A DNA stretch of 64,000 nucleotides. Origin: Anas platyrhynchos (lineage: Eukaryota > Chordata > Aves > Anseriformes > Anatidae). The translations under genes and the position numbers were made by a program. Numbering within the stretch: the stretch's first letter is position 1; every line of letters starts with the position of its first letter. This document shows, piece after piece, positions 51,101-58,826 of the stretch. A model generated the notes under the pieces. It was not told the origin of the DNA, ran no database searches, and saw only the letters and a list, made by a program, of their open reading frames with translations. The stretch lies in assembly GCF_047663525.1 (NCBI RefSeq), contig NC_092587.1:143770001-143834000 (forward strand). Reading direction: 5' to 3'.

Positions 51101-51706
51101 AGTGTACTCAGAAATCCAGATTTTTTAATTTGTTTAATTAAAAGACAACCTCACAGGTGGTGCCATAAATCTTAAGAAATGAACCTTGAAATATTCTTTA
51201 ATTTTTTTATCCTTGGTTTTGTAGTAGTTCATTACTGTATTTGCCTCGATGTTATTGTGGATTTTCTGTACACGTCCTGTTTCTGAAATCTTGCTTCTCA
51301 CTGGGGAAATCTTTTTACAGGTTTTCCTTGATCTTCCACTGTACTACATGTAAATACCATTTAGTCAAGAGAAAGCATAGTTCTTGATGACTTTTGTCAA
51401 GATTTTTCTTACCGTGCATTGATAACTTTCTGCTTAGAGACAGAGTTATGTGAAGCTCCCAATATGTTTTTTTTCACTGAAAGATAATAAATCTGTAAAA
51501 TCTTTCCAGTAAAGTTGAAACTTGTCAATTACCTTATGTCACTTATTCTATGTTAAATCTTTTGCAGAAGCAATAAGAATATGTTTGAATTATTTGCGCT
51601 TCGCCAAATGATAGAAGGACTTCTCAGAATAGAACATCCACAACAATTTCGTGTCACCATAAGCGCCGAAGCAATTCTGCATAATTTGGGAGTGGCAAAC
51701 GACTAG
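39153..51706 (+). CDS. CCDC138: CCDC138, 3' half (eight exons, 385 residues to the stop)
   Basis: Coiled-coil domain-containing protein 138 is a poorly characterised vertebrate protein. Exons: 39153-39230, 39310-39411, 40706-40912, 41713-41829, 42773-42965, 44973-45155, 50177-50315, 51568-51706, all AG/GT with matching phases. Diagnostic blocks are GRLQVRLEDLQ, DPLTILMDWISDQHL, LLPMVTGQFQWMPFVDPKLH, FIYWSLRQIDTGSQ, FFKSSSMPLRFLSTLVVL and LCVDLKTDEGKILFLQY. Human CCDC138 is 665 residues, so roughly the first 300 residues are missing on this strand before 39153. Two of the missing exons lie inverted at 54124-55318. The last exon is about nine codons shorter than the orphan copy at 35388-35553. 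Whether a full transcript exists is unclear. Confidence 0.88.
44465..44516 (+). repeat. three-unit 17-bp tandem repeat
   Basis: Three units of ggatgcatatataacgt, the last two with single changes, lie in the CCDC138 intron before exon 44973. Probably a small minisatellite; no function is implied. Confidence 0.8.
45156..50176 (+). other. CCDC138 5-kb intron, no gene seen
   Basis: Mostly AT-rich sequence. It contains an (AGAT)n microsatellite at about 46322-46345 and a GC-richer stretch at about 47870-48310 that looks like a diverged repeat or retroposed fragment but that I cannot identify. No convincing exon was found between 45156 and 50176. Confidence 0.45.
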
Positions 51707-51881
51707 CAGTATCGTTCAATCAAATTGTTCTGTGTGAGGTATGCCAACTCTCTTTTGTACTTGAAAAAGTATTTATTGGTTTTAGGGTTTTCAATAAATT
51801 TGTTGACCAAACCCTCTGTATTCTGTAAGTTACTTTGTATCATGTAGAATCGTACTGGTATTCCCCTCATTCACCAATAGG
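51707..51881 (+). terminator. CCDC138 3' UTR and polyadenylation signal
   Basis: AATAAA at 51793-51798, followed by a T/G-rich stretch, is a good polyadenylation signal 87 bases after the stop. The flank ends tcattcaccaatagg, where antisense LTR sequence begins at 51882. The same 3' UTR is present at 55990-56159 and, inverted, at 35210-35387. Confidence 0.75.
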
Positions 51882-52060
51882 TGTGGTGGTTTTACCGTGC
51901 TGGGCAGCTAAACCCCACAACCGCTCTCTCACCCCCCCTCCTTTAGATGAGGAGGGGGAGAAGTAAAGCAAAGAACAACTCACGGGTTGAGATAAGGGTA
52001 ATTTAATTAAAGGGAAATAATAATTAAATAAAGATTATTATTAACTAAACAATTTAACTA
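51882..52060 (-). mobile_element. truncated LTR of the old ERV behind CCDC138
   Basis: Matches the terminal ~180 bp of the old LTR in antisense, starting tgtggtggttttaccgtgct exactly as at 56160. Homology ends in the A/T-rich stretch near 52060. After a short AT-rich filler the sequence joins a RANBP2 intron 24 fragment at about 52092, so the rest of this ERV copy was deleted. Confidence 0.85.
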
Positions 52061-52091
52061 ATTTATTTTTATTTTTTTAACTAATTTAACT

Positions 52092-53436
52092 GGGTTCATT
52101 CTGGCACCAACTAGAAAGCAGGGGCCCACACGAGATGAAATTAAAGATGGCCACCTGGATTTGCATAAAAACGTCAAAGTTGTCAAGGGCTTCCCGCTGC
52201 CTTCCCCCGGCCCCCTCAGCGCCTCGCGCCGGGACCCGCTGTGGCACCGCCCGCCCTCGCCGGGGCCCTGTGCGCAGGCGCAAGAGGCGGCGCTTGAGGC
52301 GGCCGCTGCGCTGAGGGGCCGGGGCCGGGGCCGGGGCGGGCGGAGGGGGTTAACGGGAACAATGGCGGGGCCTCGTCCCGTGCTGTGGAGCTGAAACGGG
52401 GACGAGCAGGGGAGAGGCTCGCTGTTGGCTTACAGCTCCGTGTAACGCAGGCACGGGTCGAATCCGTGCGCTAGGGGCGTGCAGGGTAATGCTTGTGTAA
52501 GCAGCGTTCCCTGCAGAGGCTGAGGGAAGGGTTGCTCTCGCTAGCCTCAGAAGTAAAGCATGAGATGAAGATAGAGCGCGTGACAGAAACGTGTGATGTC
52601 TATAGTCATCTCTAACTGCATATATGAACAGCAAGTCGGCTGTTCTGAAAAAAATACTGATAGTTCTGGCGCCGAGCTGTAAGAGAGAAGTTAAAAAGAA
52701 CTTACCCGTGCACGTTCCCCCTCTGCACCACAGCTTCCCAGATAACACTCCAGGAGATGGTCGTCACTAAAGGTTACCAGCCACTTCACATACCTTCACC
52801 TTAATTCACTTTAAGTGAATTTAAATGAAAACAGGCCTCCGCGTTTTCAGTCCATCTTTTCAGGTATCACTGACACGCCAGAGTGGACTCACGCTTGACA
52901 CCTTGTGGACAGGGATGAAAAGCAACCTCAAAAGAAACGCTTGCAGCCTTGGAAGACCCTTCCCTCCGAAATCAACACAACAAGGAAACCAGTAACTATT
53001 CCCTCGGTGGACTGTGCTACACAGTCAGCTGTAAGCATCGCTCGAAAGTCAAAACTAAAGGCGTCCGGTGGCCTTGAGCACAAGAAAAGGAGAGGAAATA
53101 TTTTTTGTTGAGTCCACCGGGGAGTATCAAAACTGTGGGAACGTATCTGTGAATCTGGAAAAGGAAATTTGAGAATCACAGACTTTAGGGCTTGGAAGAG
53201 ACCTTGAAAGATCACCTAGTCCAATCCCCCTGCTGGAGCAGGAACACCTGGATCAGCTCACCCAGGAACACGTCCAGGTGGGTTTTGAATATCTCCAGAG
53301 AAGGAGAGTCCACAACCCCCCTGGGCAGCCTGCTCCAGTGCTCCGTCACCGAAGATACTTCTGTATTCATTTTGCTTGGATTCTGGGAGGCAACATGTTC
53401 ATTTCTTACTGAACGCATGCTGCTGTCCCACTGACC
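52092..53436. repeat. right inverted-repeat arm, inner part (intron 24 piece, CpG block, intron 1 piece, CR1, zinc-finger scrap)
   Basis: Reverse complement of 36004-37345, in the same internal order: intron 24 fragment (52092-52180), CpG-rich block (52181-52800), RANBP2 intron 1 fragment (52800-53155), CR1 (53165-53350) and the end of a RANBP2 zinc-finger fragment. Differences are few, for example an extra ggccgg unit near 52325-52340. The identical order shows that the mosaic formed before it was duplicated. Confidence 0.88.
53165..53350 (-). mobile_element. CR1 LINE 3' end
   Basis: Inverted counterpart of 36099-36275: it begins agaatcacagactttagggc and contains ccaatccccctgctggagca. It has the same insertion point in the RANBP2 zinc-finger sequence. 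Confidence 0.88.
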
Positions 53437-54030
53437 TTCTTTTTTAGCAAAGGCAGATCCAAATTTGTCCTGCACAGAGTTACCAGTGGCTCTGAAACTT
53501 GCAGTAGATTCAGTTGATGGGGTGCCATGTGTTTGCCACGTATCTGCATTTGGGCTTTGGCATGATACACAATTCTTTGCAGTTGCTTCATTTGGAACTA
53601 AACGTACCTTACGTTGCCATTGATCCTTCTTCAAGGGTGACTGTCCAAACCCAGCAGAAGAAAAGGTTTGCTGAGCTTCCTTTCTGAATGAGAAGTCAGT
53701 AAGACTGGCTTTGTTACCAGATGCACTGGTCACTCCATCTTTTGGGAATTGAAATACAGAGTTCAGGGTCCCTGAGGTCGATCCATTAGACTTCTTGATA
53801 TCCTGACTTGTCATTTCTCTTGCAGTCCCACTACTCTGAGTCATAGATGTGTCAACATTCGATTCTAAGGTTTTTAAAATGTTCTGTGCCTCCTCAAACT
53901 TACTTTTGAAAAGCATTGCTCCCTCTGGTGTTTCAAACCAAAGTGCAAGCTGCTCTAGTTTTAGCAACTCGTCTGCATAATCCAAAGCGTGCCATACAAA
54001 TGACCTATCTGATCCAGCATTTGGAGTTAA
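53351..54030 (-). pseudogene. RANBP2: RANBP2 exon 20 fragment: end of RanBD1 plus two degenerate zinc fingers
   Basis: On the - strand this encodes DYADELLKLEQLALWFETPE and [18 protein letters not shown] (the end of Ran-binding domain 1, 85-90% like 17530-17665). A linker follows, then two RanBP2-type zinc fingers. Finger 1 has both N-terminal Cys changed to Arg (QWQRKVRLVPNE) but keeps CVSC. Finger 2 reads WDSSMRSVRNE with its Cys replaced or lost. The frame is open, but loss of the metal ligands, truncation by CR1 on both sides and lack of splice context make this a pseudogene. It holds about 24 linker residues and at least one finger that the main gene lacks. Confidence 0.85.
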
Positions 54031-54078
54031 TCACAGAATGGTTTGGTTTGGAAGGGACCTTATCCATCACCCAGTGTT
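54031..54078 (-). mobile_element. CR1 LINE 3' tip
   Basis: The 3' terminus of a CR1 in antisense (tcacagaatggtttggtttg ... tccatcacccagtg) is fused to the RANBP2 fragment on one side and to CCDC138 intron sequence on the other. It marks a junction between the two gene fragments. Confidence 0.75.
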
Positions 54079-54123
54079 AAAATGTATGGGGAGCAATAAG
54101 AATCACCAAGTAAGTTATTGTAC

Positions 54124-54282
54124 CTTTTTCATAGTTTCAAGTATTGCCTGAACATCTTCATCAGCATCTTTTATTGCAGCGAAAGCTGCTTCACGTCTGT
54201 GAAGCGATTTTTCTCGCTCAACTAGAGCACGTTCTCGTCTCTCAAGTTCCAGTGCATATTTCTCCTGTGCTGAACGCTCTCT
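54124..54282 (-). CDS. CCDC138: CCDC138 coiled-coil exon, inverted
   Basis: A 159-nt phase-0 exon on the - strand (acceptor tatag, donor gtacaa). It encodes RERSAQEKYALELERRERAL and VEREKSLHRREAAFAAIKDA, a charged heptad-rich segment matching human CCDC138 just after QIHLKLQ. It follows the exon at 55245-55318 on the same strand. No later CCDC138 exon lies downstream on this strand before RANBP2 fragments begin at 54030. It could be part of a broken second copy, or the true 5' half of the gene in an inverted or misassembled segment. Confidence 0.8.
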
Positions 54283-55244
54283 CTATACCAAGGAAAAAAA
54301 ATGTTAAAACGGCTTCGAAACACATGAAATTACCGATTTATGGTGAACTAGAGTTCTTTCCTCTGCAGATATGCTTAGGTTTTGTTTTTAATTATAGTGT
54401 TACACAATAGCTGACTAATTAAAAGTATCCTAATGGCCATCTACATTCAGCTTCCTCACACGCTAACGCAAACTACTTGGATTTGCGGCAGGACTGCTTG
54501 GCCTTCCAAAATGCAGAATTCAACTCTGCATGGCTGTTCAAGTAACAGCATAGACAATTAAAAGTAGGATTTTGTTTCCAGAAGTTTTGGATAATGCTAT
54601 TACCTGTAAGACAAAAGAGTCCAGTGCCCTAAACACTAGATTGCTATATTGTTTCTTCAATTAGTGGGAAGCACCTCTAGGAAAGTGGTGAGAAAAAAGA
54701 TATGCACAATTCTTTTGATCTTGGATGGTGCAAAAGACAGTCCCAGCAGGAAATCTAGCAGAAGCACAGAAGCTGTTACAGAATAAAACCAATGCAGGTT
54801 TGGGAGCTCTTTAGTTAGTGGCCCAAGCCTGCTGGTGGATAAACTATTGGGAGTCACCAGCAGCAGAAAAGTAAAGGCAGAAGGGATGGTCTTCACAGAA
54901 GATCAAGTCAAGAGGGCAAGTGCTCTTGAATGCCCAGAGTGAAGAGCATAGTTTCAGGTGCTGTCAGGAAAAGCAGTGCTTGCAGGTGTTTTCTCTCCAT
55001 GCCAACACCGCATCACAAGACACAACTCTTGGAATAATAGCACTGTGTTCAAACTCCCTTCAGCCGAGCAAATATCTGATCTAACCACTACCCATGTCAT
55101 TTACCAAGTCAGTGAACTAATTTAGGAGAAGAGGTGGATGATGACAGTGATATAGTTAGTAATTTCTGAATTCTCTGTCAAGAGTGAGAATCTTTGTAAC
55201 ATTACTGATCATTACAAAATGTCTGAGGCCATTACAGTTCCTAC
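54283..55244 (-). other. CCDC138 intron between inverted exons, nothing else seen
   Basis: About 960 bp of ordinary-looking intron sequence. Short ORFs have no recognisable content and no repeat is recognised. Confidence 0.5.
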
Positions 55245-55318
55245 CTGGAGATTCTGATGGGCAACTTGCAGTTCGCTATAACTCTGACTTTTACCCAAAT
55301 GGGATGGTAAGGTGTTAT
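55245..55318 (-). CDS. CCDC138: CCDC138 exon preceding the coiled coil, inverted
   Basis: A 74-nt exon on the - strand (acceptor tctccacag, donor gtagga). It encodes NTLPSHLGKSQSYSELQVAH and QNLQ, aligning with the human LLPHQISQIYDELFQIHLKLQ region. It ends in phase 0, compatible with the exon at 54124-54282. No exon further 5' is visible on this strand in the window. Confidence 0.75.
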
Positions 55319-55699
55319 CTGTGGAGAAAAAGAACACACTTTACATTAAAAATATAGTCTTAAATAAATAAAGACTGCTTATCCAAAACAGTGAAAATGT
55401 ATTTTAAGCATTTACAGCGACCAGTATAAAGCAAGACATATTGAAATGAAAAAGTAATCTCCTAAAGAATTACGGAGAAATGCTCAAAGTTTTGTTCCAT
55501 GACTTGTTTGAATCAATCTATGCACGGACTGAAACATGAGGTAGCCAAAGTTTCCTTTTTGTTATGGCTCCAGGAAAGTGATTAACTGCTGACTAGACCC
55601 GGACCTAAGCCAATTAGGCCAGTTCATCAATTTAAGCTAACGGAATGGGACTTAAAAAACTACTGGACACGGCATGAGAAATTGCTAGACAAAGAATCA

Positions 55700-55797
55700 C
55701 AGAACGGTTTGGTTTGGAAGGGACCGTATCCATCACCCAGTGCCACCCCCCGGCCATGGGCAGGGACACCTCCCACCAGACCAGGTTGCTCAAAGCC
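55700..55797 (-). mobile_element. CR1 LINE 3' end
   Basis: Starts agaatcacagaacggtttgg and continues gggaccgtatccatcaccca. Inverted twin of 35606-35705 and of part of 37995-38222, with the same flanking sequence. Confidence 0.85.
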
Positions 55798-55840
55798 CCA
55801 ATTATCTTATGTCACTTATTCTATGTTAAATCTTTTGCAG

Positions 55841-56015
55841 AAGCAATAAGAATATGTTTGAATTATTTGCGCTTCCCCAAATGATCGAAGTACTGCTCAG
55901 AATAGAACATCCACAACGCTTTCGTGTCACCATAAGCGCCAAAGCAATTCTGCATAATTTGGGAGTGGCACAAATGCCTAGCAGTATCTTTCAATCAAAT
56001 TGTTGTTCTGGGTGA
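55841..56015 (+). pseudogene. CCDC138: second forward copy of the CCDC138 terminal exon, frameshifted at the end
   Basis: After a tcttttgcag acceptor it reads SNKNMFELFALPQMIEVLLR in frame, then loses about 25 nt compared with the orphan copy at 35388-35553 at a repeated gca. The frame therefore passes the normal stop and ends at TGA 56013-56015. An AATAAA follows near 56071. No CCDC138 exon lies just upstream on this strand, so this is a non-functional copy unless a transcript from 50315 skips the nearer terminal exon. Confidence 0.8.
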
Positions 56016-56159
56016 GGTATGCCAACTCTCTTTTGTACTTGAAAAAGTATTTATTGGTTTTAGTGTTTTCAATAAATTTGTTGACCAAACCCTCTGTATT
56101 CTGTAAGTTACTTTATATCATGTAGAATCCTACTGGTATTTCCCTCATTCACAAATAGG

Positions 56160-56609
56160 TGTGGTGGTTTTACCGTGCTGGGCAGCTAAACCCCACAACT
56201 GCTCTCTCACCCCCCCTCCTTTAGATGAGGAGGGGGAGAAGTAAAGCAAAGAACAACTCACGGGTTGAGATAAGGATAATTTAATTAAAGGGAAATAATA
56301 ATTAAATAAAGATTATTATGAACTAAACAATTTAACTAAGGGGAAATAAAAAGGGAAAGGGGAAAAGGGAGGGGAAAAGGGAAAAATAAAAAGAAGGGAG
56401 GAAAACGAACAAATAAAATAAATGAAGGCTATGTGGAAGTGCAGAGGAAAGAAATTACTCTCTGCTTCCCACAAATGAGCCATGATTGACCACGTCCTTG
56501 AAGCAAGGCCTCAGCGCACGCAGCCGGTGTTCAAGAGGAGGACCGACGTTTTCCCAAGGAGAGCCCACCCCTCCCCTCTTCTTCCTGTTTCCACCTTTTA
56601 TTGCTGAGT
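56160..56609 (-). mobile_element. old ERV LTR, terminal portion, antisense (split by nested ERV)
   Basis: Reverse complement of 34763-35209. It begins tgtggtggttttaccgtgct and ends ttattgctgagtgtga. Its continuation is at 63087 (gtgatatggaatatcccttt). Together the halves give a 687-bp LTR, against 689 bp for the left copy. Confidence 0.88.
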
Positions 56610-56661
56610 GTGAGCGAACGGCTGCGTGGTGTTTAGCTGCCAGCCGGGTTAAACCACGACA
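56610..56661 (+). mobile_element. remnant of 5' LTR (last ~52 bp)
   Basis: The sequence gcgaacggctgcgtggtgtt ... gggttaaaccacgaca matches the last 52 bases of the 3' LTR (63035-63086) with few changes. The join to the host LTR lies at a shared gtga, suggesting deletion of the rest of the 5' LTR between short homologies. The promoter part of the 5' LTR is gone. Confidence 0.85.
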
Positions 56662-56668
56662 GTCTTTT

Positions 56669-56686
56669 TGGCGCCCAACGTGGGGC
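56669..56686 (+). promoter_or_regulatory. primer-binding site, tRNA-Lys(1,2) type
   Basis: The 18 bases tggcgcccaacgtggggc start seven bases after the LTR terminus. They match the tRNA-Lys1,2 primer-binding site known from spumaviruses and several other retroviruses. The position directly after the LTR end confirms the orientation of the element. Confidence 0.9.
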
Positions 56687-56774
56687 CCGAAAGGTTGAGA
56701 TAACGGCAGATCTGACCAGAGTGTGTTAAACTAAAATTGGTGTAAGGATTAGACCTGCTTAATAGTCACTTGTC

Positions 56775-58826
56775 ATGATGCTGATTGCTTTAATCTCAAC
56801 TCTGCTGCGCCTGTTTTCCAAATTGAGTATTATAGTACATTATTTTCCGTATTTGCTCTCTGTCGTGTTGTTTATCCTCTCCGGGCCCTGGTTTCAGATC
56901 ATTATGGTACTGAGTGTTATAGCAATGGCTTATGAGACGATAAGATATCTGGTCATGACTCTAACTTGGTATTTATACTCAGTAACATCGTGGACTCTGT
57001 ACTTTGGAAACAGTATCTTGGGAACTATTAGCAATTATACCTATTGTTTTTCTCCGTTAGAGAGTCAATCTGTGGAGGGGAAAGGGGAAGATATTTTTTC
57101 TTACTTGATTACTCTCCCTTTCTCCTTCACCACCCCTGTATCCTCCTGGATCACTTTGCCTTCCTCCGTCACCACCCTCTTATCCCCTGAGCTTGTCACA
57201 ATAGCTCTCCAAGATATCGAATATTCTTGGGATACTCGGAGCACCATAGTCTTGTTGTTCTGCCTCCTGAATGCACTTCAGATCCTGCTTAAAGTTAAAC
57301 AACTACTTAGGAAGCTCATCCGGAGATCTGCCCGGAGGCAGTATAGTTGTGGGTGGCAGGGAGTATGGGTGGATATGGGCAGGCATCTAGAGCAGTTGGC
57401 ACCCCCAGTGTTTTGGAAATTCACCCCTGAACAATGGCAAAATCCTCAAAAACTGGCAGAATGCTTGAAAAAGAGGTGTCATGATTCTGGCAGTTCCAAA
57501 GTAACACAAATCATTGTAACGTGCTGGGGCCTGGCTCATGCCTATCGAGCTGCCATTGATACTGCTATCAACTTAGTGACAGACCCTGCGGCCACTCCAA
57601 GCCCTGTGACAGATCCAACGGCCACTGTGACCCCTACGGTGGATTCTGCAGCCGCTCCAGCTCCGGTTCCTGCAGCCGCTCCAGTCCCAGCTCCTGCAGT
57701 CGCTCCAGTCCCAGTTCCTGCAACTGCTCCAGCTCCAGCTCCTGCAGCCGCTCCAGTCCCAGCTCCTGCTGCTACTCCAGTCCCAGCTCCTGCCGCTACT
57801 CCAGTCCCAGCTCCTGCAACTGCTCCAGCTCCTGCAGCCGCTCCAGCTCCTGTGGCTGTGTCAGAGAAACGAGCTGTAGCAGTGCAAGTTGACCCTGCAG
57901 AGGGTATTCCAACCTCTGTGGCAGACCCTGTAACAAGGTCAGAGAAACGAGCAGTAGCAGTGCAAGCTGCCCCTGTAGAGAAGGTGAAAAAATGGTATAG
58001 AGATTCAGGTCGTTTAGAACGCAGAGAGTCTTCTGCCAATCCAGGCAAGGCTTCTGCCAAATCTAGGTATACAGATGACGAAGATGACGACGACGCTGGG
58101 CCATCAAGGATTCAGGAGGAGGAAGATGAGGATGCCGAAAAATCAACAGTAACTACCCGAAGCCTAAACGAGCGCGAGCTACGAGATGTGCGAAAAGATT
58201 TTGGTCGCTGTATAGGTGAGCAGCTTGTCACCTGGCTGCTCCGGTGCTGGGACTTTGGAGCCAATTGTGTGGAATTAGACGGCAGGGAAGCCAAGCGGCT
58301 GGGATCCCTTGCTCGAGACGCCGGCATTGACAAAGCAATTGCAGATGGAGCACAATCCACCAGCCTCTGGAGGCGTCTCCTCTCAGCTGTGAGGGAAAGG
58401 TATCCCTTCAAGGAAGAACTTTTATGTCTACCAGGCAAGTGGACCACTATGGAGAAGGGAATCCAGTACCTGAGGGAATTAGCCGTACGGGAAGTGATTT
58501 ATGAGGATCCAGACCTCAGACAAACATCCAAAGACCCAGATGAAGTCAAGTGTACACGACCCATGTGGCGGAAGTTTGTACGGAGTGCACCATCATCATA
58601 TGCCAGCTCATTGGCAATAATGGCCTGGAAAGAGGATGAGGAACCCACAGTGGATGAAGTGGCTAAACAACTCCGGCAGTACGAAGAAAGTCTTTCCTCT
58701 TCCTTACAGGCCTGCGTCTCAGCTGTGGAGAAACTTTCTGAAGAAGTCCACCAACTTAAAGAGAATCTATCTTCCCCCCAACCTGAACCAACCAGTGTCC
58801 AACGACCAAAAGAGAACACTTGTTAG
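56775..58826 (+). CDS. gag-position ORF of the nested ERV (683 residues), with N-terminal membrane segments
   Basis: An ORF in the gag position ending at TAG 58824-58826. Residues ~2-80 contain three strongly hydrophobic stretches (for example LLSVVLFILSGPWFQIIMVL) and another lies at ~152-172, followed by a basic KLIRRSARR. Residues ~283-360 are an Ala/Pro/Val repeat of the APAPAAAPVPAP kind. Acidic DDEDDDDAG and EEEDEDAE runs follow, then a helical segment that may be the capsid-like part. The C-terminus is predicted coiled coil (VEKLSEEVHQLKENLSS). I see no CCHC zinc knuckle. The membrane segments are odd for Gag. Only its place and orientation make it gag. Confidence 0.75.
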   Translation: MMLIALISTLLRLFSKLSIIVHYFPYLLSVVLFILSGPWFQIIMVLSVIAMAYETIRYLVMTLTWYLYSVTSWTLYFGNSILGTISNYTYCFSPLESQSVEGKGEDIFSYLITLPFSFTTPVSSWITLPSSVTTLLSPELVTIALQDIEYSWDTRSTIVLLFCLLNALQILLKVKQLLRKLIRRSARRQYSCGWQGVWVDMGRHLEQLAPPVFWKFTPEQWQNPQKLAECLKKRCHDSGSSKVTQIIVTCWGLAHAYRAAIDTAINLVTDPAATPSPVTDPTATVTPTVDSAAAPAPVPAAAPVPAPAVAPVPVPATAPAPAPAAAPVPAPAATPVPAPAATPVPAPATAPAPAAAPAPVAVSEKRAVAVQVDPAEGIPTSVADPVTRSEKRAVAVQAAPVEKVKKWYRDSGRLERRESSANPGKASAKSRYTDDEDDDDAGPSRIQEEEDEDAEKSTVTTRSLNERELRDVRKDFGRCIGEQLVTWLLRCWDFGANCVELDGREAKRLGSLARDAGIDKAIADGAQSTSLWRRLLSAVRERYPFKEELLCLPGKWTTMEKGIQYLRELAVREVIYEDPDLRQTSKDPDEVKCTRPMWRKFVRSAPSSYASSLAIMAWKEDEEPTVDEVAKQLRQYEESLSSSLQACVSAVEKLSEEVHQLKENLSSPQPEPTSVQRPKENTC

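Larger units (their letters stand above)
55393..56160. repeat. right inverted-repeat arm, middle part (intron, CR1, CCDC138 terminal exon copy)
   Basis: Reverse complement of 35210-36003. In + order it holds single-copy intron sequence, a CR1 end at 55700-55797 (-), then a forward CCDC138 terminal exon copy and its 3' UTR. Confidence 0.88.

Noticed and set aside
53212-53985. A single 257-codon - strand gene covering the RANBP2 fragment and CR1
   Set aside because: The second part of the ORF is translation of a CR1 3' end, so the ORF is a chance fusion. It is recorded as a pseudogene fragment plus a repeat instead.
57542-58060. 172-codon ORF on the - strand inside the gag ORF
   Set aside because: It is the antisense shadow of the Ala/Pro repeat. 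Low-complexity GC-rich repeats give open frames on both strands.
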